DNA from: Cellulomonas avistercoris | Lineage (GTDB): Bacteria; Actinomycetota; Actinomycetes; Actinomycetales; Cellulomonadaceae | Length of the DNA: 64,000 bases | Assembly (NCBI RefSeq): GCF_014836445.1 | Contig: NZ_JACSQV010000002.1 | Location: 132,789-196,788 of the forward strand | Direction of reading: 5' to 3' | In this document: positions 44,026 through 52,858 of the stretch, in pieces | How the letters are laid out: each line of letters starts with the position of its first letter | How positions within the stretch are numbered: the first letter of the stretch is position 1 | The notes under the pieces: model-generated | What the model was told of the DNA's origin: nothing | The model's input: the letters and a program-made list of their open reading frames with translations, nothing else | Databases searched by the model: none | Translations under genes and position numbers: made by a program

Positions 44026-45213
44026 TCACCCGGCGACGGGCACCCCCGGCTCCGGGGCCGCACCGATCAGGTGCCGCTGCGCCAGCAGCGCCCCGGCCCG
44101 CTCCAGCAGGACGGGCGCGTCGGCCATGCACGTGCGCACGTCGGGCTCCAGCTCCAGCAGCGCCACGGCGCCCTCGACCCCGAGCTCCGTCAGGGTCTCG
44201 GCCGGCAGGTCGCACCGCCCCGAGACCACCAGCAGGCGCTTGTCGAGCGCGCGCGCGGTCTGCGCCACGCCGGCCACGACCTTGCCGCGCAGCGTCTGCT
44301 CGTCCACGCGGCCCTCCCCCGTGACCAGGACGTCGGCGCTGCGCGCGTAGGCGTCGAAGCCCACGAGCTCCTTGACCACCTCGATCCCGCTGCGGTACTC
44401 CGCGCCGAGCGCCGCCAGGAGCGCGTAGCCGACGCCACCGGCCGCTCCGGCACCGGGCCGGTGGGCTGCCTCGCGGTACTCCGGGCCGTAGGTCGTGGCG
44501 GCCACGTCCACGAGACGCGCGAGCCCGCGTTCGAGCCGGTCGACGTCCTGCGGCGTGGCACCCTTCTGCGCCGCGAAGACCCGCGCGGCGCCGGTCGGAC
44601 CGAGCAGCGCCGAGTCGACGTCCGCGACCAGGGTGAAGGCGACACCGTCCGTCGAGCGTCGGACGCCGGTGAGATCGACCGTGCCGAGCTCGTCGAGGCC
44701 CCCGCCGCCCGGGAGCAGGTCGTAGCCGTCACGGTCGAGGAACCGCCCGCCCAGCGCCGCGAGCAGCCCGATGCCGCCGTCGGTCGACGCGCTCCCGCCG
44801 ACGCCGAGGTACACGTGGTCGGCACCGTCGTGGATCGCCGCCCGCACGAGCTCACCGACGCCCGACGTCGTGGCGTCCAGCGGGCTGCGCCGCGTGCCGC
44901 ACAGCGCCAGACCTGCCGCGTCGGCGAGCTCGACGAACGCCGCACGCCCCCGGCGGTAGAACGGGGCGTCGACCGGCACACCCAGCGGACCGGTCACGGG
45001 CACCGTCCGCGGCGTGAAGCCCGCGGCCGCGAAGCACCCGGCCGTCCCCTCCCCGCCGTCGGCCATCGGCAGGCACACGACCTCGCACCCCGGGCGCCCG
45101 TCGGCCGGCACCGCCCCCAGCACGCTGCGCACGCCGGTGGCCACCGCCTCGGCCACGCCGGGCGCGGACAGCGAGCCCTTGAACTTGTCGGGAGCCACCA
45201 GGACCCGGATCAC
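44026..45213 (-). CDS. glxK: Glycerate kinase (GarK/GlxK type)
   Basis: A 395-aa kinase of the type I glycerate kinase family: [14 protein letters not shown] at the N-terminus, [22 protein letters not shown] (nucleotide or substrate Gly-rich loop) and [15 protein letters not shown] near the C-terminus. It phosphorylates D-glycerate, usually to 2-phosphoglycerate, and closes routes that deliver glyoxylate or tartronate semialdehyde to glycolysis. GTG 45213 overlaps the GntR stop. Being last in an operon with a transporter and an Ntn-hydrolase is unusual and suggests that glycerate or glyoxylate arises from the imported compound. Confidence 0.9.
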   Translation of the reverse strand: MIRVLVAPDKFKGSLSAPGVAEAVATGVRSVLGAVPADGRPGCEVVCLPMADGGEGTAGCFAAAGFTPRTVPVTGPLGVPVDAPFYRRGRAAFVELADAAGLALCGTRRSPLDATTSGVGELVRAAIHDGADHVYLGVGGSASTDGGIGLLAALGGRFLDRDGYDLLPGGGGLDELGTVDLTGVRRSTDGVAFTLVADVDSALLGPTGAARVFAAQKGATPQDVDRLERGLARLVDVAATTYGPEYREAAHRPGAGAAGGVGYALLAALGAEYRSGIEVVKELVGFDAYARSADVLVTGEGRVDEQTLRGKVVAGVAQTARALDKRLLVVSGRCDLPAETLTELGVEGAVALLELEPDVRTCMADAPVLLERAGALLAQRHLIGAAPEPGVPVAG

Positions 45214-45932
45214 GTCACCGGTCCCGTCGCCCCGTCCGGCCCCGCACCCGGCGCGTCGGACCGCGCCGACTCGGCGATCCACTCGAAGGCCCGCACGACG
45301 TGCTCGCGGGAGCACGCGGAGACCTCCTCGACCTCGCCCCGGCGGATCGCCTCGACGATCTGCCGGTGCTCGCGCCACGAGACGCTCACCCAGGACGTGC
45401 TCGACGTCCGGCGCATGACCCGCTCGATGTCACGCCAGTTGGCGTGCAGGAACCTCAGCATCAGCTCGCTGTCGGCCGCCTCGTAGAGGACCGTGTGGAA
45501 CCTGCGGTCGAGCACGGCCAGCTCGACGCCGTCCTGCGTCCGGTCGGCCTCGTCGCACAGCTCGGTCAGCCGCGCGGCCAGCCGCTCCCGGTCGCCGTCC
45601 GGGTAGCGCGCCACCTTCGCCGCGATGAACGGCTCGAGGCAGGACCGCGCCTCGTAGATCTCCCAGGTCGCCTTCATGCTGACCTCGGCGACCACGGAGG
45701 TGCGCCGCGGCCTCGCCTCGACCAGGCCCTCCCCCTCGAGCACCCGGAGCGCGTGCTTGACGGGCTCCCTGCTCACCCCCAGCTGCTGGGCCAGGTCCCG
45801 CTGGACGAGCTGCGAGCCCGGAGGCAGCCGACCGTCCATGATCGCGTCGCGGATGCGGTCGACGACGAGCACCGCGAGCGCGGGCGGGTCGACCGCGTCG
45901 ATCCGATCAGTGCCCATGGGGTCCGTCCTCAT
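45210..45932 (-). CDS. GntR-family regulator, FCD subfamily (dpp-linked)
   Basis: A 240-aa regulator. Its N-terminal winged helix (VDRIRDAIMDGRLPPG, LAQQLGVSREPVKHALRVL) is followed by an FCD domain (WEIYEARSCLEPFIA, LDRRFHTVLYEAAD, WREHRQIVEAI) with Asp/His metal-ligand positions. It is only distantly similar to the urt-linked GntR at 37868. ATG 45932 overlaps the C69 stop, and its own stop overlaps the kinase start, so it is co-transcribed with the genes it likely controls. A candidate GGTATACC operator lies at 52823-52830. Confidence 0.88.
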   Translation of the reverse strand: MRTDPMGTDRIDAVDPPALAVLVVDRIRDAIMDGRLPPGSQLVQRDLAQQLGVSREPVKHALRVLEGEGLVEARPRRTSVVAEVSMKATWEIYEARSCLEPFIAAKVARYPDGDRERLAARLTELCDEADRTQDGVELAVLDRRFHTVLYEAADSELMLRFLHANWRDIERVMRRTSSTSWVSVSWREHRQIVEAIRRGEVEEVSACSREHVVRAFEWIAESARSDAPGAGPDGATGPVT

Positions 45933-47281
45933 GCGGTCGCGGGAAGGGACGCGCCGGTGCCGACGTCGTCCAGGTAGGTGGCCCTGCGGTCGGTCGCGGG
46001 CACGCGCCCCTCGAAGCCCGTGCGGTCGACGAGGTCGGCCACGTGCTCGACGTGCGTCTGCGCCGCGGCCAGCGCCTGGCGGGTCAGGTCCGCCCGGCCG
46101 TCCACCGGCGTCGTCGGCTCGGCCGCGAGCAGGTCCGCCTGCGCGACGTCGACGAGCCTGGCGACGACGGGGTGGAGCACGTCGAAGTACCGCTCGACCC
46201 TGCGCTGCGTGGTCTCGGTCCGCCACCAGAAGTCGGGGCCGGCCATGCTCTCGGGGCGGCGCAGCTGCGCCGGGACCTCGAGGTCGTTCCAGAGCGGGAC
46301 GAAGACCGACATGCACGGGGACGCGGCGGACGCCCAGATCGTCGCCCCGCCCCGCGCGGGGTCGCCGTGCAGCTCCGCGACCACGCTGGCGGCCGTCTCG
46401 AACCCCTCGGCGGTCGCGGCGTGCATGCACAGCGAGCCCTCGCTCGACGCGCTCGGCGCCCAGTCGTTGCCCGTCCGCCCGGAGTCGTCGCTGTGGTCGC
46501 GCAGGAAGCCCATCATCGTCGCGGGCCCGACGCCGGGCCCCTCACCGGCGAGCAGGCTCCCCGAGCGCCCCAGCCGCGCGCGGCACGAGGGCAGCCGGTC
46601 GAGCCCGGTGTCGGTGTACGCCAGCGTCCAGCTGAACGGCTGCGACGGGTCGTGCCAGCCGTTGTCGACCGCGTGCTGCACGGCGTCGCGCGAGATCCGG
46701 TCGTACTGGGTACCGATCGAGTAGACGTTCGAGATGGACGCGACGTCCGTGACCTGGCGCGCAGCCCAGTGCCGGCCCGAGGTCTCCAGGACCCAGGCCG
46801 TGGTGGGGTCGGCGAAGATGAAGCTGTTCTGGTACGCCGTCTGGCCCTCGAAGGAGCACGACCCGGACTGCCCGTGCTCCTCGAGCAGACCGGTCACCAG
46901 CTCGAGCGCCTGCGTCGCGGTCGTCGCCCGCTCGAGCGCGATGCGGACGTAGTCCATCCCCAGGAGGCCGGGCTCGAGCGACGCCTCGTCGCGCGACCAC
47001 GCGGCCTCGTTCCCGACCGCGAGGCCGAACTCGTTGACCCCGTGCTCCAGACCCCAGATCCACCAGGGCTGCGACCCGATGAAGGCGTGCGTCCGCTCGA
47101 CCTGCGGGATCGCGACGTGCGTGCACTGCACCATCGGCTCCTCGTGGGTCGCACGCGGCTGCTGGACCAGGTACTGGGCCTCGTTGGGCTCGCGGTCGGA
47201 GTTCTTGGCGAAGACGGGGTGACCACAGGCCGTGACGGAACCGAGTGCGACCATGGTGTCGCACGACGGGGAGAACTTCAT
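45929..47281 (-). CDS. C69 family Ntn-hydrolase (secernin/dipeptidase-like)
   Basis: A 450-aa protein. The N-terminus KFSPSCDTMVALGSV places Cys7 as the likely N-terminal nucleophile after removal of the first six residues. VFAKNSDREPNEAQ, WGLEHGVNEFGLAVGNEA, CSFEGQTAYQNSF and WVLETSGRHWAAR are secernin/peptidase C69 segments. It has no signal peptide, so it acts in the cytoplasm. The family includes dipeptidases and other amide hydrolases. The adjacent transporter is of the peptide-uptake class, but the regulator and glycerate kinase suggest a specialised substrate. ATG 47281 follows GAAGGGAAG. Confidence 0.87.
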   Translation of the reverse strand: MKFSPSCDTMVALGSVTACGHPVFAKNSDREPNEAQYLVQQPRATHEEPMVQCTHVAIPQVERTHAFIGSQPWWIWGLEHGVNEFGLAVGNEAAWSRDEASLEPGLLGMDYVRIALERATTATQALELVTGLLEEHGQSGSCSFEGQTAYQNSFIFADPTTAWVLETSGRHWAARQVTDVASISNVYSIGTQYDRISRDAVQHAVDNGWHDPSQPFSWTLAYTDTGLDRLPSCRARLGRSGSLLAGEGPGVGPATMMGFLRDHSDDSGRTGNDWAPSASSEGSLCMHAATAEGFETAASVVAELHGDPARGGATIWASAASPCMSVFVPLWNDLEVPAQLRRPESMAGPDFWWRTETTQRRVERYFDVLHPVVARLVDVAQADLLAAEPTTPVDGRADLTRQALAAAQTHVEHVADLVDRTGFEGRVPATDRRATYLDDVGTGASLPATA

Positions 47282-47338
47282 GGGACTTCCCTTCTCGTGG
47301 GTGCCCGGCGTCGCTGCGGACGCCGCCGGGGGCGTGCG

Positions 47339-48163
47339 CTAGACGGCCGGAGCGGCGACCGGCCGTCCCTGCTGTGCTCGGTTCTCCAGGCTGCGCTCCA
47401 CCGACGGCGCGGCGCTGACCAGGAGCTGGGAGTACTCGTGACGCGGGCTGTAGAGCACCTGCTCCGCGCTGCCCTGCTCGACGAACCGGCCCTTGAGCAT
47501 GACCGCGACCTCGCCGGCGAGGATCTTGATGACGTTGAGGTCGTGCGAGACGACCACGTAGCGCAGCCCCCGTTCCTCCTGCAGGTCGATGAGCACGTTG
47601 AGCACCTGGGCGCGGACCGACACGTCCAGGGCGGAGACCGGCTCGTCGAGCAGCAGCGTCTGCGGGTCGAGCACGAGCGCCCGCGCGATCGCGACCCGCT
47701 GCCGCTGCCCGCCGCTGAGCGTGCGGATGCCCCGGTCGAGGGTCCGCTGCGCGAGCGACACCGACTCCAGCGCGCGCAGGACGCGCGCTCGGCGGTCCTG
47801 CGCGCGGCCCAGCCGGTGGATCACGAGGGGCTCCTCGAGCGCCTGCGCCACCGTCGCGTTGACGGGCAGGGAGGTGTACGGGTCCTGCAGCACCAGCTGC
47901 ACCCGCCGGCGGTACGCCCGCATCTCCTGGCGGGACAGGCGGCCCACGTCCTGGCCCTCGTAGGTCACGCGCCCGGCGTCGGCCGGCAGCAGGCCGACGA
48001 GGCACTTGAGCAGCGTGCTCTTGCCCGCGCCGCTCTCGCCGACGATCCCGAAGGACCGACCGGCACCGAGCGTGAAGCTGACGTCGTCCACCGCCGGGAC
48101 GGCGTCCGGGCCGTGCGCGAACGACTTCGTGAGCCGCTCGCAGACGAAGCTATCCGTGGTCAC
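47339..48163 (-). CDS. Peptide-type ABC transporter ATP-binding protein (DppF/OppF-like)
   Basis: A 274-aa ATPase. GESGAGKSTLLKCLVG is Walker A, LSGGQRQRVAIARAL the signature and LLLDEPVSALDVSV Walker B. The C-terminal HEYSQLLVSAAP is the usual oligopeptide-ATPase end. Its GTG 48163 overlaps the end of the dppD-like gene by 14 nt. A small hairpin (47304-47330, CCCGGCGTC/GACGCC-CGGG) lies between this gene and the C69 gene. Confidence 0.9.
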   Translation of the reverse strand: MTTDSFVCERLTKSFAHGPDAVPAVDDVSFTLGAGRSFGIVGESGAGKSTLLKCLVGLLPADAGRVTYEGQDVGRLSRQEMRAYRRRVQLVLQDPYTSLPVNATVAQALEEPLVIHRLGRAQDRRARVLRALESVSLAQRTLDRGIRTLSGGQRQRVAIARALVLDPQTLLLDEPVSALDVSVRAQVLNVLIDLQEERGLRYVVVSHDLNVIKILAGEVAVMLKGRFVEQGSAEQVLYSPRHEYSQLLVSAAPSVERSLENRAQQGRPVAAPAV

Positions 48164-49193
48164 GGGCCACCGCCTCCAGGGGGTTGTGGCACGCACGCAG
48201 GGTGCGCGCGCCGGGGACGAGCAGGGGTGTCTCGACCACGCAGCGGTCCGTCGCGTACGCGCACCGCTCCGCGAACGCGCAGCCCGGACCCAGCCGCGAC
48301 AGGTCCGGCGGCGTGCCGGGGATGGTCGGCAGCCGCGTCCCGGCGGTGATCCGCCCGGTCGGGACCGACTCGATGAGTGCCCGTGTGTACGGGTGCGCAG
48401 GGCGCGTGAGCACGTCCGCGGTCTCGCCGTGCTCCACGATCCGCCCGGCGTACATCACGACGATCTCGTCGCTGACCTGGCTCACGACACCCATGTCGTG
48501 GCTCACGATGATCAGCGTGGTCGAGTACTCGACCTGGATCCGGGCGATCGCGTCCAGGATCTGCGCCTCGACGGTGACGTCGAGGTTGGTCGTCGGCTCG
48601 TCCGCCAGGATCAGCTTGGGGCCGTGCACCAGGGCCATCGCGATGAGGATGCGCTGGACCACACCGGACGACAGCTCGTACGGGCGGGTGGCCATGAGCG
48701 CGGCCGCGTCGTCGAAGCCGACGTCGGTGACGAGCGCCAGCGCCCGCTCGTACGCCGCCGTGCGGGACACGCGCTCGTGCAGGCGCACCGCCTCGACGAA
48801 CTGGTCGCCGACCTTCACGACCGGGTTGAGCGCTCCGGCGGGGTTCTGGAAGACGGTCGAGATGTCGCGCCCGCGGATCCGGCGCAGGGCCGCCTCCGAG
48901 GACTGCGTCAGCGAGACGCCCTCGAACACCACGTCACCGCGCTCGACCACCCCAGGCGGCTCGACGAGACCCAGGATCGAGCGCAGGAGCACGCTCTTGC
49001 CGGACCCGGACTCACCGACGATGCCGACGGTGCGTCCGGCCTGCACGGTGAACGAGACGTCGTCGAGCGCCTGGACGCGCCCCCCGTCGCCGTCCGGGAA
49101 CGACGTCGTGAGCCCCGTGACCGCCAGGAGCGGGTCCCGTCCCCGCGGCCTGTCGAGCAGTGCCCCGGTCCCCGCTGCGGGCTGAGCCGTCAT
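48150..49193 (-). CDS. Peptide-type ABC transporter ATP-binding protein (DppD/OppD-like)
   Basis: A 347-aa ATPase with GESGSGKSVLLRSILG (Walker A) and LILADEPTTNLDVTVEAQIL (Walker B). The C-terminus has the Cys cluster of the oligopeptide family (GCAFAERCAYATDRC then ACHNP) that can bind an iron-sulfur cluster. The ABC signature reads LSSGVVQR instead of the usual LSGGMxQR, so one Gly of the signature is replaced by Ser. It overlaps the upstream permease gene by 4 nt. Confidence 0.9.
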   Translation of the reverse strand: MTAQPAAGTGALLDRPRGRDPLLAVTGLTTSFPDGDGGRVQALDDVSFTVQAGRTVGIVGESGSGKSVLLRSILGLVEPPGVVERGDVVFEGVSLTQSSEAALRRIRGRDISTVFQNPAGALNPVVKVGDQFVEAVRLHERVSRTAAYERALALVTDVGFDDAAALMATRPYELSSGVVQRILIAMALVHGPKLILADEPTTNLDVTVEAQILDAIARIQVEYSTTLIIVSHDMGVVSQVSDEIVVMYAGRIVEHGETADVLTRPAHPYTRALIESVPTGRITAGTRLPTIPGTPPDLSRLGPGCAFAERCAYATDRCVVETPLLVPGARTLRACHNPLEAVARDHG

Positions 49194-50089
49194 GACCGCC
49201 CCTTCCTTTCCCGAAGTGCCACCCCGACGAGGTTGATGCCGAGGATGGCGGCGAACGTGACGAGCCCGGGGATCACGGAGATCCACCACGCGGAGGTGAT
49301 GAACTGCTTGCCGTCGGCCATGATCGAGCCGAGCGACGGGGCGTCGGGCGGCGACCCGATACCGAGGAACCCGAGCGTCGCCTCGAAGAGGATCAGCGCC
49401 GCCACGTCGAGGACCGCCAGGACCGCCAGCGGCGCCAGGGCCGCCGGCAGCAGGTACTTGCGCAGGACGCGCAGGTTGCTGCCGCCGAGGATCTTGATGC
49501 CCTGGACGTAGTTGGCGTCCTTCTCGAGCCGGGTCGAGCTGCGCACCGCCCGGGCGTACGCCGGCCACACGGCCAGGCACAGCACGAGCGTCAGCGAGAC
49601 GTAGCTGGGCTCCGCGATCGACAGGATCATCACGGCCAGCACGATGAAGGGCAGCGCCATCTGGACGTCGGTGAGCCGCATGAGCACCGTCTCGACGGCT
49701 CCCCCGTAGTAGCCGGCCACCAGGCCGACCAGCAGACCGATGCAGATCGCCGCCGCCACCGCGGAGCCGCTGATGAGCAGCGACACGCGCAGGCCGTCGG
49801 CCACCCGCAGCAGCAGGTCCCGCCCGATCTGGTCGGTTCCCAGCAGGTGGCCGTCGCTCAGCGGCGGCAGGTACGCCCGGCCGGGGTCCACGCGGCCCGC
49901 GTCCTCGGTGGCGACCAGCGGGACGACGAAGGCGAGCGCCGCCGTCGCGAGCACGACCGCGTACCCGGTGAGCAGGAGCGCGCTCTGGCGCCGCCACCAG
50001 CGGACCAGGGGGTGCTGCCGAGGAGCCGCGGTGCCCGCCGCCGCCCGGGGCGGCACCGTCGCCGCGGTGGTGTCCACGTCCGCGCTCAT
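49190..50089 (-). CDS. Peptide-type ABC transporter permease (DppC-like)
   Basis: A 299-aa permease with six helices. The N-terminal LLGTDQIGRDLLLRVADGLRVSLLI and the EAA loop EKDANYVQGIKILGGSNLRVLRKYLLP are DppC/OppC hallmarks. It forms the translocation path with the DppB-like subunit. Overlaps of 4 nt on both sides show tight coupling. Confidence 0.92.
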   Translation of the reverse strand: MSADVDTTAATVPPRAAAGTAAPRQHPLVRWWRRQSALLLTGYAVVLATAALAFVVPLVATEDAGRVDPGRAYLPPLSDGHLLGTDQIGRDLLLRVADGLRVSLLISGSAVAAAICIGLLVGLVAGYYGGAVETVLMRLTDVQMALPFIVLAVMILSIAEPSYVSLTLVLCLAVWPAYARAVRSSTRLEKDANYVQGIKILGGSNLRVLRKYLLPAALAPLAVLAVLDVAALILFEATLGFLGIGSPPDAPSLGSIMADGKQFITSAWWISVIPGLVTFAAILGINLVGVALRERKGRS

Positions 50090-51066
50090 GCTGCGCTCCC
50101 TGCTGCCGTCACGGCGGTGGCCGCCGGCCGCGGCGCTCGCGCCGGTCGGCCGCGCGCCGGTCGCATCCGCGGGTCGAGGTACCCGTGCGAGAGGTCGATG
50201 ACCAGGTTGAGCAGCACGAACACCAGGGCCGTGGTGATCGTGATCGCCTGGATCAGCGGGTAGTCGCGGCGCAGCACGGCGTTCAGCGTGAGCAGCCCCA
50301 GACCCGGGTAGTTGAAGATGTACTCGATCACCACGGCGCCGCCGAGCAGGAAGCCGAGCTGGACCCCCAGCAGGTTGGTGATCGACACCGCCGACAGGCG
50401 CGCGCCGTGGCGCAGGATGATCTGCCAGACCGACGCGCCCCGGGACCGCAGGGCCTCGGTGAGGCTGCCGTCGAGCGTCGTGACGAGGTTGTTGCGGACG
50501 CTCTGGGTGAGCAGGCCGACGAGCGAGACCGCCAGCGCGATGCTCGGCAGGACGAGCGAGACGGGACCCACGTACCCGACGGTCGGCAGCGAGAGCGCCG
50601 AGGCCAGGACCGTGATCCCCAGGAGCGCGATGAGGAAGTTCGGCGTCGACTGCGCGACGATCGAGAACCCGAGGACCGCGCGGTCGGTGACGGCCCGTCG
50701 GTGCCGCGCGGCGAGCGCGCCGAGCGGCAGCGAGACGAGCAGGCCGAGCGCGAGCGCCGTGACGACGAGGTACAGCGTGTACGGCAGGGCGTCGCCGACC
50801 AGACCGAGCGTGCTGCCGTCGAAGAAGTACGACGTCCCGAGGTCACCGGTGACGAGGTCCTGCAGGTAGGTCAGGTACTGCACACCGAGCGGCTGGTCGA
50901 GGCCGAGGGAGCGCCTGACCTCGGCCTGCACCTCCGGCGAGCTGGTGGGGGCGATGACGCGCGCGGGGTCGCCCGGGATCAGACGCAGGGCGAAGAACAC
51001 CAGCGTCGCGACCCCGAGGAGCACCACGACGGTCTGCCCGACGCGTCGGGCGATGGATCTCAGCAT
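50086..51066 (-). CDS. Peptide-type ABC transporter permease (DppB-like)
   Basis: A 326-aa permease. The N-terminus RVGQTVVVLLGVATLVFFALRLIPGDP is the DppB signature, and the EAA loop LTEALRSRGASVWQIILRHG and GGAVVIEYIFNYPGLG lie later. It begins 36 nt after the binding-protein gene. The minus-strand leader has AAAGGAGA as ribosome site. Confidence 0.92.
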   Translation of the reverse strand: MLRSIARRVGQTVVVLLGVATLVFFALRLIPGDPARVIAPTSSPEVQAEVRRSLGLDQPLGVQYLTYLQDLVTGDLGTSYFFDGSTLGLVGDALPYTLYLVVTALALGLLVSLPLGALAARHRRAVTDRAVLGFSIVAQSTPNFLIALLGITVLASALSLPTVGYVGPVSLVLPSIALAVSLVGLLTQSVRNNLVTTLDGSLTEALRSRGASVWQIILRHGARLSAVSITNLLGVQLGFLLGGAVVIEYIFNYPGLGLLTLNAVLRRDYPLIQAITITTALVFVLLNLVIDLSHGYLDPRMRPARGRPARAPRPAATAVTAAGSAA

Positions 51067-51102
51067 TCGACAGATCTCCTTTGATCCTTCGAGGTGCGAC
51101 GG

Positions 51103-52674
51103 TCACTTCGCGAGGAACGCGTCCTCGATGCGGTGGTACGAGGTGGGGGGCACCTCGAGGTCGCGGACGTTGCGGGAGTAGGCCGTGATGAGCTCGCTCG
51201 TGAACATGGGGAACTCGAGCATCGACTCGTTCAGCGCGGGCATCAGCCGCTCGTCGACGAGCCGCTGACGCTCCGCCCCGTCGAGTGCCGCCATCTGCGC
51301 GGCGAGCGCGGCGTCGACCTCGGGGTCGTTCACCGACGTGACCAGCGCGTTGCCGAAGAGCGACATCATCACGCTGTTGGCGTCGTACGAGCCGAGGAAC
51401 CAGCCGTGGTCGTACAGGTCGCCCATCTCGGGGTCGAACAGGCCCTGGTTGTACCGGGCGGTCTCCAGGGTCGTGAGCTTGACGTCGATCCCGACGTCGG
51501 CGAGGTTCTGCACGATGACCTCGCCGTACTCCTTGGTCATCGGGTAGAAGCCGACGGAGACCATGAGGTCCAGCGTCCGCAGCCCCTCGCCCCCGGGGTA
51601 CCCCGCCTCGGCCAGCAGGTCGCGCGCCCGCTCCGGGTCGTACGTCGGGAAGGTGGGCGAGTCGCTGTGGAGCTCGTGGCTGGGTGAGAAGTACGAGGTG
51701 TTGACGGTCCCGCTGCCCTGCAGCACGACGTCGACGATCTGGGGGACGTTGATCGCGTGCGCGATGGCCTGCCGCAGCAGCGGGTCGTCCATCGGTGCCT
51801 TCGCGGCACGGAACGCGAGCCACTTCGACTCGACCGTCGGCGTCCGCGTGATCGCCAGGCGGGGGTCGCTCTCGACGTCCGCGACCTGGTGCGGCTCGAC
51901 GCGGTCGATGATGTCCGCCTGCCCCGAGCGCAGGGCGGCGAGCCGGGTCTGGCTGTCCCCCACGTACCGGAAGACGTAGTCCTTGATCTTGGGGGTCTCG
52001 CCCCAGTAGTCCTCGTTGACGGTGAGGTGGACGCCCTTCGCCTCGCTCTCGTACGACACCCAGCGGTACGGGCCCGTGCCGACGAACTTCTCGTCGAGCG
52101 TGCCGGCCTCGATGAGCTCGGACGGCGCGACGACGCCGGCGGCGCCCGTGGCGAGCAGCCCGGGCATCGGGGCGAACGGCTCGCCGGTGTGGATGTCGAC
52201 CGTGTGCTCGTCGACGACCTCGGCGGTGAAGGGGCGCGGGAAGGCGAGGGACCAGGCGACCTCGGGGCTGGAGACGTACTCGATCGACGCCTTGACGTCC
52301 TCGGCGGTCATCGGGGACCCGTCGTGGAACGTGACACCCTCGCGCAGCCCGAGGCGCCAGGTCGTCGGAGCCACGTTCTCCCACGTCAGCGCGAGGCCGG
52401 GCTGGAAGGCACCGTCCTCGTCGACGCGGACCAGCGTCTCGTACGCGGCCCGCTGCAGCCGGTCCTGGGCGAGGATCGTGTGGTCGAACGGGTCCCAGTC
52501 GCCGGACAGGTTCTCGGCCGACAGGAAGGTCACCTTCCCCTCCGGCTCGTCCGGGGGTGCCGCGTCCGCGGGCGCCACCGTCATGTCCTGCGCGGGGGCG
52601 CAGGCAGCGACGACGAGGGCCGCGACCGCGGCGAGGCAGGACAGACGGACGCACCGACGCTTCAGATTCACCAT
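51103..52674 (-). CDS. Peptide-type ABC transporter substrate-binding lipoprotein (family 5)
   Basis: A 523-aa lipoprotein. A Lys/Arg start and hydrophobic core end in LVVAACAP (lipobox). Family 5 segments include YETLVRVDEDG, LREGVTFHDGSPMTAEDV, GTGPYRWVSYE, and the C-terminal LVDERLMPALNESM. Family 5 proteins bind di- or oligopeptides, nickel chelates or other amides. ATG 52674 with a GGAG just upstream gives a normal signal peptide; ATG 52704 is too close to the predicted transcription start. It is the first gene of the eight-gene operon, divergent from ureA. Confidence 0.88.
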   Translation of the reverse strand: MVNLKRRCVRLSCLAAVAALVVAACAPAQDMTVAPADAAPPDEPEGKVTFLSAENLSGDWDPFDHTILAQDRLQRAAYETLVRVDEDGAFQPGLALTWENVAPTTWRLGLREGVTFHDGSPMTAEDVKASIEYVSSPEVAWSLAFPRPFTAEVVDEHTVDIHTGEPFAPMPGLLATGAAGVVAPSELIEAGTLDEKFVGTGPYRWVSYESEAKGVHLTVNEDYWGETPKIKDYVFRYVGDSQTRLAALRSGQADIIDRVEPHQVADVESDPRLAITRTPTVESKWLAFRAAKAPMDDPLLRQAIAHAINVPQIVDVVLQGSGTVNTSYFSPSHELHSDSPTFPTYDPERARDLLAEAGYPGGEGLRTLDLMVSVGFYPMTKEYGEVIVQNLADVGIDVKLTTLETARYNQGLFDPEMGDLYDHGWFLGSYDANSVMMSLFGNALVTSVNDPEVDAALAAQMAALDGAERQRLVDERLMPALNESMLEFPMFTSELITAYSRNVRDLEVPPTSYHRIEDAFLAK

Positions 52675-52713
52675 TGACTCCGAGGTTGGGTTTTGGGATC
52701 CCATCTGCCAACG

Positions 52714-52742
52714 AGTATGTCCGAGGTGCGTGACGCACGCAA
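52714..52742 (-). promoter_or_regulatory. Promoter of the dpp-C69-GntR-kinase operon
   Basis: On the minus strand TTGCGT (52742-52737), 17 nt, then CATACT (52719-52714) form a good housekeeping-type promoter, with start near 52707 and a leader of about 33 nt. The shared GlnR-like box lies about 100 bp upstream. Confidence 0.6.
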
Positions 52743-52802
52743 CACCCGTGCCGGATCCGCCGGGACCGAGGTCCCTCGACGCGGTGTGCCCCCGGCACCC
52801 GG

Positions 52803-52820
52803 TGTAAACATTCCGTTTCG
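52803..52820. promoter_or_regulatory. GlnR-like box between dppA and ureA
   Basis: TGTAAACATTCCGTTTCG matches the urtA box at 16 of 18 positions and has the same AC-n9-AC spacing on the minus strand. It is centred about 60 bp upstream of the predicted ureA start, a normal position for an activator. Confidence 0.65.
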
Positions 52821-52844
52821 GCGGTATACCTCTGCGGATACCGC
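52821..52844. promoter_or_regulatory. Inverted repeat with GGTATACC core in the dppA/ureA gap
   Basis: GCGGTAT (52821-52827) and ATACCGC (52838-52844) are perfect arms with a 10-nt spacer. The left arm also contains the 8-bp palindrome GGTATACC (52823-52830), the usual core of GntR/FCD operators. It adjoins the GlnR-like box and covers the ureA -35 position. Confidence 0.5.
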
Positions 52845-52858
52845 GTCGCGCGGGGACC

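Noticed and set aside
52675..52704. Ten-codon upstream start for the dppA-like gene (ATG 52704)
   Set aside because: It would lie about 3 nt from the predicted transcription start, has no ribosome site, and puts a polar stretch before the signal peptide.
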